Shown in pieces: positions 1-9,249 of a DNA stretch of 64,000 bases. The translations under genes and the position numbers were made by a program. The stretch lies in the NCBI RefSeq assembly GCF_030209435.1, contig NZ_JARVRX010000007.1, positions 62,001-126,000 of the forward strand, given 5' to 3'. The DNA is from Mycolicibacterium sp. lyk4-40-TYG-92 (lineage in GTDB: Bacteria > Actinomycetota > Actinomycetes > Mycobacteriales > Mycobacteriaceae). The notes below the pieces were generated by a model. That model saw only the letters and a program-made list of their open reading frames with translations, was not told where the DNA came from and did no database searches. Numbering within the stretch: the first letter of the stretch is position 1; each line of letters begins with the position of its first letter.

Positions 1-110
1 TCGGCGAGTATCCGGTCGACGCCCACGGCATGGATTCCTTCGCGATAGAACAGCTCCGCGGCGGCGCGGAGCAGGCGTTCGCGGGGTCCGGACACCGCGG
101 CAGGGGTCAT
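1..110 (-). CDS. TetR-family transcriptional regulator, N-terminal fragment
   Basis: Only the first 36 codons lie in the window; the gene runs off the left edge. They read as the start of a TetR helix-turn-helix domain: a short basic lead, then a helix with RLLRAAAELFYREG followed by the typical G-x-D-x-I-L-A turn. It is divergent from the alpha/beta hydrolase at 224, and the 113-bp gap carries two related palindromes (134-143 and 190-203). The regulator probably represses itself and the hydrolase. The ligand cannot be judged from this fragment. Confidence 0.75.
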   Translation of the reverse strand, partial: MTPAAVSGPRERLLRAAAELFYREGIHAVGVDRILA

Positions 111-133
111 GTCGCCACGGTACTCCGCGGGGC

Positions 134-203
134 AGAACGTTCTTTCTGGTTGCGGGAACAGATCGGCGCAGCCGTCGGTTACAGCAAGCAGAACGACCGT
201 TCT
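134..203. promoter_or_regulatory. Paired palindromic operators between TetR and hydrolase genes
   Basis: AGAACGTTCT at 134-143 is a perfect palindrome. AGAACGACCGTTCT at 190-203 has the same 6-bp arms around a 2-bp centre. Both are followed by TTTCT. The second lies about 20 bp upstream of the hydrolase start, where a repressor could block transcription. The shared arms and the divergent TetR gene make this the likely TetR operator pair. Confidence 0.65.
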
Positions 204-223
204 TTCTACTTTAGGAGACCGCA

Positions 224-1063
224 ATGTCCACCATCACCGCCCGCGAACAGGCCGAAATCGACCGCGCGAACGCCGCCACCGCGCAGCCCGTCGTGTTCGT
301 GCACGGCCTGTGGTTGCTGCCGAACAGCTGGAACGACTGGCGCACATATTTCGAGGAACAGGGCTTCGTCACGCTGGCACCGGGATGGCCGGATGATCCG
401 GCGACCACCGCCGAGGCCCGCCGCGACCCGTCGGTCTTTGCACACAAGAGCGTCGGCCAAATCACCGCGCACTACGCCGACGTGATCCGCGCACTCGATC
501 GCAAGCCCATCGTCATCGGGCACTCCTTCGGCGGGCTGATCACGCAGAAATTGGCAGGCCTCGGTCTGGCCGAAGTGGCGGTCGCGATCGATCCCGCGCC
601 GTTCCGCGGCGTGCTGCCGCTGCCGGTGTCGGCCCTGCGCGCCGCTTTCCCGGTGCTCGGCAACCCGCTCAACCGCGGACGCGCGATCGCGTTGACCCCC
701 AAGCAATTCCGCTTCGGCTTCGCCAACGCGGTCTCCGAGGACGAGGCGAACCGGCTGTATGACGCGTACTCCGTCGCCGGCGCGGGTGTGCCGCTGTTCC
801 AGGCCGCGCTGGCCAACTTCAATCCGCGCACCGAGGCCAAGGTCGACACCAAGAACCCCGACCGCGGACCGCTGCTGATCATCTCCGGCGAGAAGGACAA
901 CACCGTTCCCCCGGCGATCGCCAACGCGTCCTACAAGCAGTACAAGAAGAACCCGAACATCACAGAGATCGTCGAAATCCCCGGTCGCGGCCACTCGCTG
1001 GTCATCGACGGCGGCTGGAAGGAGGTCGCCGACACCGCCCTCGATTTCGTCCGCCGGTTCTGA
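224..1063 (+). CDS. Alpha/beta-fold hydrolase
   Basis: This 279-residue protein has the complete alpha/beta hydrolase signature. The oxyanion strand FVHGLW is at about residues 25-30, the nucleophile elbow GHSFGG puts Ser at 101, the acid loop GEKDNTVP puts Asp at 225, and GRGHS puts His at 257. There is no signal peptide, so it should be cytosolic. The ATG follows an AGGAGA ribosome site at about 213. The substrate is unknown; an esterase, lactonase or C-C hydrolase role is equally possible. Its divergent TetR regulator and paired operators suggest induction by a small organic compound. A strong hairpin at 1081-1113 closes the transcript. Confidence 0.85.
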   Translation: MSTITAREQAEIDRANAATAQPVVFVHGLWLLPNSWNDWRTYFEEQGFVTLAPGWPDDPATTAEARRDPSVFAHKSVGQITAHYADVIRALDRKPIVIGHSFGGLITQKLAGLGLAEVAVAIDPAPFRGVLPLPVSALRAAFPVLGNPLNRGRAIALTPKQFRFGFANAVSEDEANRLYDAYSVAGAGVPLFQAALANFNPRTEAKVDTKNPDRGPLLIISGEKDNTVPPAIANASYKQYKKNPNITEIVEIPGRGHSLVIDGGWKEVADTALDFVRRF

Positions 1064-1080
1064 TTCCACCCCAACGCGCT

Positions 1081-1113
1081 CCGTCCGCCGCACACCAGGT
1101 GTGCGGCGGACGG
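1081..1113. terminator. Perfect inverted-repeat terminator
   Basis: A 16-bp arm at 1081-1096 is exactly reverse-complementary to 1098-1113 with one base between, so the RNA folds as a long GC-rich hairpin. It lies between the convergent hydrolase (ends 1063) and the small secreted protein (ends 1143) and probably stops transcription from both sides. No U-tract follows, as is common in mycobacteria. Confidence 0.75.
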
Positions 1114-1142
1114 AGCGTATGCGCGGGGAAGCAGCAGCTCGA

Positions 1143-1349
1143 TCAGAACGACGTGTCCAGTCCGCCCGCACTCTGATTGGCCTCGTCGTGGTTGGAGAAG
1201 TGCTCGCCCAACACGTACGACGAATGCGGATCCGTTCCACTGGGGATCAGCGGGTCGGTGTCGGCACTGGCGATCGGCGCCAGCAGAAGGGCGCCGGCGA
1301 TGCCGGCGGCGGCCATTGCGGGGGCGATGAACTTGATCGGGTTCTTCAT
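1143..1349 (-). CDS. Small secreted protein of unknown function
   Basis: This is a 68-residue protein when started at the ATG at 1349. It opens with MKNPIK, then a hydrophobic stretch of about 20 residues ending in ASADTDP, which is a typical Sec signal peptide with cleavage near residue 30. The remaining roughly 38 residues are polar and rich in Ser, His and Asp, with no cysteine. A longer in-frame start at 1439 would put about 30 charged residues before the signal peptide and is less likely. Small exported proteins of this layout are common in mycobacteria; I do not recognise the family. Confidence 0.6.
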   Translation of the reverse strand: MKNPIKFIAPAMAAAGIAGALLLAPIASADTDPLIPSGTDPHSSYVLGEHFSNHDEANQSAGGLDTSF

Positions 1350-1523
1350 GATCGGCGGCTTTCTGTCGAAGGGCTCGTCCGCTTTCCGGACTGCATTCAT
1401 CGTGGGACGCGGGCAGCTGAAAGTCGCTACCGCAGGCACCCGTTCCGTATTGCAGCTAGCCGGAAGACGCAGTTGGGTGCCAGCGACGACGACAACGCGC
1501 CGGGCGCCGACGAATCTGTCCGC

Positions 1524-2210
1524 ATGATGATCAATCGACGGACGATGCTCGGCGGAGCGGGCGCAGTCGGGGTTGCGGCGATTGCCGGCGCCGGTGCCGA
1601 CCGCGCATTCTCATCCCCCTTGCCCCGCAACAACACTCAGGACGCAACCATGACCGACAACGCCGCCCGGTTCGGCAACCCCCGCATCCCGGCCGAACTG
1701 AACACGGCGCAGCCGCACATGTTCCACCTCGGCGCCCTGGCGCCCACGCAGTTCGACGGCGGCACGCTGCGCCAGGCCTACGAAGGCAATTGGCCGATCC
1801 TGACCGGGCAGGAGGCCAGCGTGGTGATGGTCACCCTGGAGCCCGGAGGCATCCGCGAACCGCACTGGCACCCGAGCGCCTGGGAGATCAACGTCATCAC
1901 CGGCGGCGTGGCGACCTGGACCCTGCTCGACCCGTTGGGGCACGCCGAGCAGTTCGAGGCCAACGTCGGCGACGTGGTGTTCGCGCCGCAGGGCTCACTG
2001 CACTACTTCGAGAACAAGGGCACCCAGAATCTGAGCCTGCTGATCGTGTTCAACGCCAGCACGCAGGAGGGCGAGGACGACATCGGTATCGGCGCATCCA
2101 TCAGCAAGCTGCCGCCCGACGTGCTCAGCGTCGTGTTCGGTGTTCCCGCAGAGACTTTCACCAAGTTCAAGAAGATCGACCAGTCGCTGACAATCATCAA
2201 ACGGCGCTGA
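1524..2210 (+). CDS. Tat-exported cupin-domain protein
   Basis: This 228-residue protein has both cupin motifs in canonical form. Motif 1 is GGIREPHWHPSAWEI...GG, with metal ligands HWH plus Glu; motif 2 is GDVVFAPQGSLHYFEN, with the last His ligand. A germin or oxalate-decarboxylase-like mononuclear metal enzyme is likely. The N terminus has NRRTMLGG followed by an Ala/Gly hydrophobic stretch, a twin-arginine export signal. The start is one of two adjacent ATGs at 1524 and 1527. An internal ATG at 1650 (MTDNAAR) would give a cytosolic form without the signal. The stand-alone single cupin domain is half the size of bicupin oxalate decarboxylases, so the substrate is open. Confidence 0.75.
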   Translation: MMINRRTMLGGAGAVGVAAIAGAGADRAFSSPLPRNNTQDATMTDNAARFGNPRIPAELNTAQPHMFHLGALAPTQFDGGTLRQAYEGNWPILTGQEASVVMVTLEPGGIREPHWHPSAWEINVITGGVATWTLLDPLGHAEQFEANVGDVVFAPQGSLHYFENKGTQNLSLLIVFNASTQEGEDDIGIGASISKLPPDVLSVVFGVPAETFTKFKKIDQSLTIIKRR

Positions 2211-2222
2211 ACCGGGCCAGGC

Positions 2223-2546
<324 letters not shown>

Positions 2547-2547
<1 letters not shown>

Positions 2548-3728
2548 CAGCGGCCGGCCGGGACGGCAGCACGCTCCCACAGCGCCCGCCACTCGTTCTC
2601 TTCCGCCTGCTTGTCGCGGTGGAGCAGTTCGGACGGCTCGGTCAGATGGATCGCCGGATGCGGCAGCGCAAAGAAGTCCCCCTTGCCCTGGGCCGAGACG
2701 CGGCCGCCGACGTCGATGTAGCAGTAGCCCTCGCCCGACAGCTCGACACCGTCGCCGACCCGCCCGAGGTAGTGCAATGCGTTGCGGGCCGCGGCCTTCG
2801 CCCCGTTCTTGGCGAAGATCGCCGCCTTGGGCACCGTCCGCCCGGACTCCGCGTTGAGCGCGGCCGCGTCACCGATGGCGAAGATGCCCGGGTACCCGGT
2901 GCCCATATCGGTGTCGACGGCGATCCAACCCGCGCCGTCGATCGTCACGGCCGGCTCGTGCGGCGGGACGAACACCAGGAGATCGAACTCGGCGACGGCG
3001 CCATCGGCGAAGTGGATCACCTTCCGCTCGGCGTCGATGCGCTCGACGGCGTGCTCGCCATGGAAACCAATGTCGTTGACACCCAGCATGTCCACCAGTT
3101 CCGGCCCGGCGTACGGCCCCGCCGCCGGCATCGGCTGCTTTTCCGGGGTGTACACCGCGATATCGGTTGATTCCCGATGACCGTTGTCCCGCAACAGATC
3201 CGCGGCCAGCAGTGCGCCCTCGTAAGGCGCGACGGGACAGCGGTACGGCAGCGAGGTGACCAGGAAGACGAGCTTGCCACCGGAGAACTGCTGCAACGCG
3301 GCATGCGCGGCGGCGGCCGCCTCGGCGCTGTAGTAATGCACAGCAGACCCGGCATCGACGGCAGCACGCAGGCCGGGCACCTTGTCGATGACGTTGCGGG
3401 CACCGGTGGCGATGATGAGCGCGTCGAACTCGATCTCGTCGCCGTCGGCCAGTGTGACGACGCGCGCCGCATGGTCGATGCCGGCGACTGTCCCGGTGAC
3501 GGTGTTGACGCCACGCAGGGCGGAAACCGTGGGCTCGATGGGTACGCTGCCCTCCTCGCGCCAACCGCGCAGCACCCAGGGCAGGGTGAAGCCGAGGAAG
3601 TGTGAAAAGTCCTCGTCGACGATGGTCAGCTCGAGATCATCGAGGGCCACACCGGATTCGGCGAGTTCCTTGACGACGGACAGTCCGCCGATACCGGCGC
3701 CGAGGATGACGAGTTTCTTGTCTTTCAC
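2547..3728 (-). CDS. SQR/FCC-like FAD-dependent pyridine-nucleotide-disulfide oxidoreductase
   Basis: This 393-residue flavoprotein has an N-terminal Rossmann GAGIGG (10-15), ATGAR (107-111) and the C-terminal FAD motif GIFAIGD (about 281-287). The segment PYRCPVAPYEGALL with Cys164 and a second Cys336 in EGYCYID fit the sulfide:quinone oxidoreductase/flavocytochrome c family, where two cysteines carry sulfur during sulfide oxidation to persulfide or polysulfide. No transmembrane segment is seen; SQRs bind membranes by amphipathic helices. It starts at a GTG 5 bp after the stop of the upstream Cys-rich mini-gene, whose last codons contain the GGAGG ribosome site, so the two are coupled. A CstR-like gene follows downstream. 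Confidence 0.8.
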
Positions 3729-3732
3729 GTTC

Positions 3733-3888
3733 CTACCTCCAGAACTTCATGCGAGACGGTCGATCGGATTTGGCGTGCCCGTCACACCACTGGCCGGCGG
3801 GCACCGTGGCCTTGACGGCGTCCACGTGCATTCCGCAGCCCGACCAGGTGGTCTTGCCGCACTGCGAACAACGCTTGGCCTGGCACAT
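3733..3888 (-). CDS. Small Cys-rich putative zinc-ribbon protein
   Basis: This 51-residue reading frame begins MCQAKRCSQCGKTTWSGCG and ends MKFWR. It contains Cys 2, 7, 10, 18 and 35 and His 21 and 38, so a CxxC plus later Cys/His pairs could bind zinc or a thiol ligand. A clear GGGAG ribosome site lies 7-11 bases before the ATG. The stop is followed after 4 bases by the SQR-like gene, so it is the first or second gene of that operon. Being under a probable persulfide repressor, it may handle sulfane sulfur or metal; that is inference. Confidence 0.7.
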   Translation of the reverse strand: MCQAKRCSQCGKTTWSGCGMHVDAVKATVPAGQWCDGHAKSDRPSRMKFWR

Positions 3889-3900
3889 GATTCACTCCCT

Positions 3901-3954
3901 TCAGTGGCCGCGGCGAAAGTCGATCCGGCGAGCCATGTTGCAATCCTTGGCCAT
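3901..3954 (-). CDS. Possible 17-residue leader peptide
   Basis: A short ATG frame reads MAKDCNMARRIDFRRGH and stops 12 bases before the Cys-rich mini-protein start, inside its ribosome-site region. It is Arg-rich with one Cys. It has no strong ribosome site of its own. Mycobacteria use short upstream frames, some cysteine-rich, to attenuate sulfur operons, which gives context but not proof. It could equally be a chance frame. Confidence 0.25.
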   Translation of the reverse strand: MAKDCNMARRIDFRRGH

Positions 3955-4000
3955 TCGATCCGATCAGGCTCTCCGCCCGGCCCATACCCTTCCTTCATAG

Positions 4001-4018
4001 CATGCCCCCTGGGGTATG
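4001..4018. promoter_or_regulatory. CsoR/CstR-type operator 2
   Basis: CATGCCCCCTGGGGTATG is an inverted repeat with arms CATGCCCC/GGGGTATG (one mismatch). It resembles operator 1 and lies about 110 bp upstream of the mini-protein/SQR operon, near the expected promoter. Another GC-tract stretch (GGTAGGGGGTA) follows at about 4061-4071. Confidence 0.65.
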
Positions 4019-4125
4019 TGCCAACGAACTTGCCCGGCATCTCACAACCACCGTTTATACGGTAGGGGGTAAGGTAATGAAGCCGTCGGTCGCGGCGCTC
4101 CTCGGCCGGTGGTTTGGTGGGCTGA

Positions 4126-5679
4126 TCAGTTGCCCGGCGTCCGCGCCAAGATCGCCAGCAGCAGCTCGGCGCGGACTCGGGCGATCGCCAGATCGCAACC
4201 CAGCAGCGCCTCGGCGGTCTCGATGCGCTTGCGCATGGTGTGCCGGTGCACGCCGACGGCCGCGGCGGCGGATTCCCAGTGGCCGTTGGCTTCCAGGTAT
4301 GCGCGCAGCGACGTGAGCAATCCCGTGCCGAACTCGGCGTCGTGGTCGAGGACCGGAGTCAGGACGGCCGCGCCGAGCGCCACCAGCACGTCCCGGCTCT
4401 CGCCGAACGCCAGCAGCGCGCTGCCCGCCAGCGCGGAGAATTCGAGCGGTGGCCGCCCGCATTCCGCGACGGAGGCCGCAAGCCGGGCGTTGTCGACGGC
4501 CTCGGCCAGTTTGGTCAGTGGCTGAATTCCGCTGAGGCCCAAGCGGATGGTCCGGCGCAACGACGCATCGATGCGGGCCACCAGCGCGGCGGCAACCTCG
4601 TCGGCCTCCGCTCCCGGCAACAGCACGGCCAGCCAGTTGTCGGCGCCGTGGACGAAAGCGGGCTGGCCTGCCTGGTCGAGCTGATCGTGGATCGCCGCGC
4701 TCACCTTCTTGAGCAGGTTCGCGGTGTCGGCCTCGGCGTTCGTGTCCGAATCCGCCTGGACGACCAGTACCCGGATCCGGCCCCGGTGGTCGGCGGCCTG
4801 AGACAGTTGCGCCCAGGCCGGCTCCAAGTTGACCTCGCCGGTCAGGATGAGGCCCAGCGCCTGCTCGTTGAGGCGCTGCTGCGCCTCCTTCAAGCGCACC
4901 GGTTTCTCGAAATCCAGCGCGAGCAGCGAGTTTGCGTGGCCCAATAGCACCTGGTCGACCGGGCTCAGTGCCGTTTCGCTGACCACGCCGAGCACGCCGT
5001 GCGAGCGGCCGCCGACGCGGATGGACTGCTGCGCGACGGTGACGCCTTCGGCCAGTACAGCGACGGCCGACGCGGCGCCGGGCTCGATGGCGTCGCGCAC
5101 GAGGTTGACGGTGGTGACGTTGAGATTGCGCGGGTGCGACGCGATCACGGTGCCGGCGGGGTCCAGCACCACCACACTCGCCCGCAGCGCCCGGCCCAGT
5201 TCGGCGGCGACCTCTTGCGGGCCACCGCTGACGACAGCCCGGGTGATCCGTGGCTGTGCCCGGGACGCCCGCAGCACCGCGTCGTACTGAAGCGCCGCGA
5301 TGCGCGAACTGACCCGCTGCACGACCGCCGCGAACGGCGTCCGCAACGGAATCTCCAGCAGCGGGAGCCCCAGTTCCTCGGCGGCAGACACCAGTTCTTC
5401 GGGCACTTCATCGAAGGTGAGCCCGCTACCGAATCCAACTCCGGCGACGCCACTTTCGTGGAGGCGTCGGAGGTAGTTCCGCCGGTCCGCGGAACCCGGG
5501 GGCAGACCGATCCCGGTGGTCAGCACCAGCTCACCCCCGGACAGCCATTTGGCCGGGTCAGCCAACTCGGTGGTCAGGACCAGATTGATCTCGCTACCGA
5601 CGCCGCGGGCACCGCCGCGCAGCCGGATCCGCAGATCAGCTTGGTCCAGCACCCATCGCACCGGAACCGTCACCGGCAT
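4126..5679 (-). CDS. PucR-family transcriptional regulator
   Basis: This 517-residue protein begins MPVTVPVRWVLDQ at the ATG at 5679. The N-terminal PucR domain (about 15-125) includes a typical LSGGELVLTTG segment. A central GGDEF-like/linker region follows, and a C-terminal PucR helix-turn-helix near the end reads HWESAAAAVGVHRHTMRKRIE. PucR proteins activate catabolic operons for purines, amines and amino acids in response to substrate. The gene is divergent from the aldehyde dehydrogenase/amine oxidase operon, so that operon is its likely target. A longer frame reaching 6048 would overlap the dehydrogenase and is rejected as the start. Confidence 0.85.
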   Translation of the reverse strand: MPVTVPVRWVLDQADLRIRLRGGARGVGSEINLVLTTELADPAKWLSGGELVLTTGIGLPPGSADRRNYLRRLHESGVAGVGFGSGLTFDEVPEELVSAAEELGLPLLEIPLRTPFAAVVQRVSSRIAALQYDAVLRASRAQPRITRAVVSGGPQEVAAELGRALRASVVVLDPAGTVIASHPRNLNVTTVNLVRDAIEPGAASAVAVLAEGVTVAQQSIRVGGRSHGVLGVVSETALSPVDQVLLGHANSLLALDFEKPVRLKEAQQRLNEQALGLILTGEVNLEPAWAQLSQAADHRGRIRVLVVQADSDTNAEADTANLLKKVSAAIHDQLDQAGQPAFVHGADNWLAVLLPGAEADEVAAALVARIDASLRRTIRLGLSGIQPLTKLAEAVDNARLAASVAECGRPPLEFSALAGSALLAFGESRDVLVALGAAVLTPVLDHDAEFGTGLLTSLRAYLEANGHWESAAAAVGVHRHTMRKRIETAEALLGCDLAIARVRAELLLAILARTPGN

Positions 5680-5807
5680 GAATGTACAGAATGTCGAAAA
5701 AGTCCGCCGAAAATCCCCAGATTGTCCGATGCTGAGGGGTGTGTCCTGGCGCACACTAAGGCCGCCAGAGACGTACGACCTTCCCAGCAAGAGAGCGACG
5801 GTACGAG
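5680..5807. promoter_or_regulatory. Divergent promoter region of the amine operon
   Basis: This 128-bp gap separates pucR from the dehydrogenase gene. It contains an inverted repeat CTGGCG (5746-5751) and CGCCAG (5763-5768) spaced by 11 bp, which would place the two half-sites about 17 bp apart. This is a reasonable PucR binding site. No other coding potential is visible. Confidence 0.4.
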
Positions 5808-7238
5808 ATGCCCGACGGACTTCTACAGAACTACATCGACGGACAGTTCGTCGATTCGTCGTCGTCGGAAACCATCGACCTGACCAGCCCGGTGGACGGC
5901 ACCGTGGTCGGCCAGGCACCGGTATCCAACCGCGCCGATGTGGACGCCGCGGTCGCCGCCGCCGAACGGGCATTCCTGACCTGGGGCAAGACCACACCCA
6001 GCGTGCGGCAACAGGCACTCCTGAAGCTCGCCGACGCCATCGAGGCACACAGCGACGAGATCGTCGAGGCGCAGTGCCGCAACACCGGTCAGCTCAAGGC
6101 AATGATCGCCGCCGAGGAAGTCGCGGTGAGCGCCGACCAGGTGCGCTTCTTCGCCGGGGCGGCCCGCATGGTCGAAGGCTTGTCCGCCGGTGAGTACCTG
6201 GAGGGCTTCACCTCCTACGTGCGGCGCGAACCCATCGGCGTCGTCGGTCAGGTGACCCCGTGGAACTACCCGTTCATGATGGCGATCTGGAAGATCTGCC
6301 CGGCCCTGGCCACCGGCAACACCATCGTCCTCAAGCCCAGCGACACCACCCCCGAAAGCACGCTGGTGCTGGCCCGGATCAGCAAGGGCATCCTGCCCGA
6401 CGGCGTGTTCAACGTCGTGCTCGGCACCGGCGCCACCGGCGCCGAATTGGTCGACCATCCGGCGCTCGGCCTGGTGTCCATCACGGGGTCGGTGCGCGCC
6501 GGTATTGCCGTGGCGTCCGCCGCCGCCCAGCAGCTCAAGCGCAGCCACCTGGAACTGGGCGGCAAGGCCCCCGCTGTGGTGTTCGGCGACGTCGACATCA
6601 CCAAGGCCGCAACCGGCATCGCCCAGGCCGCGTTCTTCAACGCGGGCCAGGACTGTACCGCGGCCACGCGCGTGATCGTCCACGAGTCGATCCATGACCA
6701 GTTCGTCGACGCACTCGTCGAGGCTGCGCAGACCTTGCGGCCCGGACTCCCCGACGATGCCGACGCGTTCTACGGACCGCTCAACAACGTCAACCACTTC
6801 ACCGCGGTCAGCGAGAAGATCGCCGCACTGCCGGCGCACGCCACCATCGTCACCGGCGGAAAACAACTGGGCGACAAAGGCTTCTACTTCGAGCCGACGA
6901 TCGTCACCGGGGTACGACAGGACGACGCCATCGTGCAGGACGAGACTTTCGGCCCCATCCTGACGGTGCAGCCGTTCAGCTCCGACGACCAAGCCATCGA
7001 ACTCGCCAACGGCGTCCGGTACGCCCTCGCCTCGAGCGTGTGGACCAAAGACCACGCGACCGCCGAAAAGTTCAGCCGTGCACTCGATTTCGGTGCCGTG
7101 TGGGTGAACTGCCACATTCCGCTGGTAGCGGAGATGCCGCACGGCGGATTCAAGTACTCCGGGTACGGCAAGGACCTGTCGATCTACGGCGTCGAGGACT
7201 ACACCCGGATCAAGCACGTCATGAGTGCCCACGACTGA
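5808..7238 (+). CDS. Aminobutyraldehyde-type NAD-dependent aldehyde dehydrogenase
   Basis: This 476-residue ALDH oxidises an aldehyde to an acid with NAD. It has PWNYP (151-155), the general base Glu249 in LELGGK and the nucleophile Cys283 in FNAGQDCTAATR. The end, PHGGFKYSGYGKDLSIYGVEDY, closely resembles gamma-aminobutyraldehyde dehydrogenase (PatD) of E. coli. Followed directly by a copper amine oxidase, it probably converts the aldehyde made there to GABA or a related acid. It is the first gene of the PucR-flanked operon, with the ATG at 5808 after a GAGCGACGG ribosome site. Substrate assignment rests on the C-terminal motif and context. Confidence 0.85.
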   Translation: MPDGLLQNYIDGQFVDSSSSETIDLTSPVDGTVVGQAPVSNRADVDAAVAAAERAFLTWGKTTPSVRQQALLKLADAIEAHSDEIVEAQCRNTGQLKAMIAAEEVAVSADQVRFFAGAARMVEGLSAGEYLEGFTSYVRREPIGVVGQVTPWNYPFMMAIWKICPALATGNTIVLKPSDTTPESTLVLARISKGILPDGVFNVVLGTGATGAELVDHPALGLVSITGSVRAGIAVASAAAQQLKRSHLELGGKAPAVVFGDVDITKAATGIAQAAFFNAGQDCTAATRVIVHESIHDQFVDALVEAAQTLRPGLPDDADAFYGPLNNVNHFTAVSEKIAALPAHATIVTGGKQLGDKGFYFEPTIVTGVRQDDAIVQDETFGPILTVQPFSSDDQAIELANGVRYALASSVWTKDHATAEKFSRALDFGAVWVNCHIPLVAEMPHGGFKYSGYGKDLSIYGVEDYTRIKHVMSAHD

Positions 7239-7302
7239 TCCACCGTCCCACCTCTCGTTTCCCCTCCACCTCGAACCCCACCCTGCCGACAGGAGCCGCA
7301 CG

Positions 7303-9246
7303 ATGCCCGACACCTTCCACCCTCTCGACCCGCTGACCGCAGCGGAATTCACCAAGGTCGCCGAGATTCTCGCGGCCGCGCACGGCGTCGGCGACGGCTG
7401 GCGCTACACCTCTGTCGAGATGGTGGAACCCGCCAAAGCCGAGGTGGCCGCGTTCGACGCGACCGGCGCGGTGCCGGACCGGCGGGCGCTGGCGACGCTG
7501 CTCGACACGTCGAACAACCGCACCTACAAGAGCGTGTTGTCGTTGACGGACGGATCGGTGCTGTCGTGGGACCACATCCCCGGCGTGCAGCCCAACTTCA
7601 CCGTCGACGAGTGGGAAGAGGCCGACGAGGTCCTGCGCAAGAACCCTGAAGTCATTGCAGCCCTGGCGAAACGCGGCATCACCGACATGGACCTGGTGTT
7701 CATGGACACCTGGACCTACGGCGACGTCGTGATGCCCGAGAAGTACAAGGACCGCCGCCTGGGCTGGACCGACACGTGGGTGCGGGCCGCTGACGGCGCC
7801 AACCCCTACGCCGGCCCGGTCAACGGCTTCCACTGTGTCATCGACATGAACACCATGGAGCTGCTGGAGATCGAGGACACCTTCACCGTCGATCGTCCGG
7901 AGATGATGGGAGAATATGTCCCGCAACACATTCCCGAGCGCATCCGCAAAGCGAGCACCCGGGAACCCCTGCAGCCGCTGAACATCACTCAGCCCGAAGG
8001 AGTTTCGTTCAGCCTCGAGGGCAACCTGCTGAAGTGGCAGAACTGGTCGCTGCGCGTCGGGTTCAACTACCGCGAGGGCATGACGCTGCACGCCGTGAGC
8101 TACAACGACAACGGCAATGTGCGGTCGGTGGCCAACCGGATGTCGTTCGCCGAGATGATGGTCCCCTACCGCGACCACTGCACCGATCATTACCGCCGAA
8201 CGGCTTTCGACATCGGCGAGTGGGGCATCGGCTTCATGACCACCTCGCTCGAGTTGGGTTGTGACTGTCTCGGCGAGATCCGGTACCTGGACGCCGTGCT
8301 GCACAACAGCAAGGGCGAGCCGTACACCATCAAGAACGCGATCTGCATCCACGAAGAAGACAACGCTGTGCTGTGGAAGCACGTCGACCACCACCACGGC
8401 GCCGAGGTGCGTCGGATGCGCCGCCTCACGGTGTCGTTCCACGTCACCGTCGCCAACTACGAGTACCTCACGTACTGGCGCTTCTACCAGGACGGCAACA
8501 TCGAATGTGAGGTCCGCGCAACGGGAATCATGGTGGTGAGCAACTTCCCGGAGGGGCAGGCCCACCCGCACGGCACGCTGGTCGACCACCGCACCTACGC
8601 GCCGTACCACCAGCACTTCCTCGTCGCCCGACTCGACCTCGACGTCGACGGCACCGAGAACACGGTGTACGCCACCGAGACCGAGATCGAGCCGATGGGA
8701 CCGGACAATCCCTACGGGCTGTCGCTGCGCCAGCGCAACACCCCGCTGCGCACCGAGGCCGAGGGCAAGCAGGACATGAACTTCCAGACCCAGCGGGCAT
8801 GGAAGGTCGTCAACGACAACGTCCGCAACGGCATCGGCACCCCGCCGGCCTACAAGCTGGTGCCCGGCGGCGCCTTCCCGGCCATGTTCGATCCGAACTC
8901 CCCGGTCCTGGCACGCTGCCGCGCCATCGAGCACACCGTGTGGGTCACCCCCAACTCCGCCGACGAGCGCTGGCCCGCAGGCGAATTCGTCACGCAGAGC
9001 AAGGAAGACACCGGCCTGCCGATGTGGACTGCGGCGAACCGCTCGATCGAGAACACCGACGTGGTGCTGTGGTACGTGTTCGGCATCCACCACATCACCC
9101 GCCCGGAAGACTGGCCGATCATGCCGGCGGACACCGTCAGCTTCTGGCTCAAGCCGGTCGGCTTCTTCGACCGCAACCCCTCGATCGACGTGGCGCCGAC
9201 ACCGCCGAAGGCGTGCCACATGTCCTCCAACTGTGAAGAAGGCTGA
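7303..9246 (+). CDS. Copper-containing primary-amine oxidase
   Basis: This 647-residue topaquinone amine oxidase oxidatively deaminates primary amines to aldehyde, ammonia and hydrogen peroxide. The cofactor motif NYEY is at 385-388, with Tyr386 becoming topaquinone. Copper ligands His436 and His438 are in YHQHF, and the third lies in HHITRPEDWP near residue 605. The likely base is Asp303 in FDIGEWG. The length matches bacterial enzymes such as those of Arthrobacter. The ATG at 7303 has AGGAG at 7291; an upstream in-frame start at 7225 lacks this. Its operon with an aminobutyraldehyde-type dehydrogenase suggests putrescine or a similar amine as substrate, but tyramine or phenylethylamine cannot be excluded. 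Confidence 0.92.
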   Translation: MPDTFHPLDPLTAAEFTKVAEILAAAHGVGDGWRYTSVEMVEPAKAEVAAFDATGAVPDRRALATLLDTSNNRTYKSVLSLTDGSVLSWDHIPGVQPNFTVDEWEEADEVLRKNPEVIAALAKRGITDMDLVFMDTWTYGDVVMPEKYKDRRLGWTDTWVRAADGANPYAGPVNGFHCVIDMNTMELLEIEDTFTVDRPEMMGEYVPQHIPERIRKASTREPLQPLNITQPEGVSFSLEGNLLKWQNWSLRVGFNYREGMTLHAVSYNDNGNVRSVANRMSFAEMMVPYRDHCTDHYRRTAFDIGEWGIGFMTTSLELGCDCLGEIRYLDAVLHNSKGEPYTIKNAICIHEEDNAVLWKHVDHHHGAEVRRMRRLTVSFHVTVANYEYLTYWRFYQDGNIECEVRATGIMVVSNFPEGQAHPHGTLVDHRTYAPYHQHFLVARLDLDVDGTENTVYATETEIEPMGPDNPYGLSLRQRNTPLRTEAEGKQDMNFQTQRAWKVVNDNVRNGIGTPPAYKLVPGGAFPAMFDPNSPVLARCRAIEHTVWVTPNSADERWPAGEFVTQSKEDTGLPMWTAANRSIENTDVVLWYVFGIHHITRPEDWPIMPADTVSFWLKPVGFFDRNPSIDVAPTPPKACHMSSNCEEG

Positions 9247-9249
9247 GCC

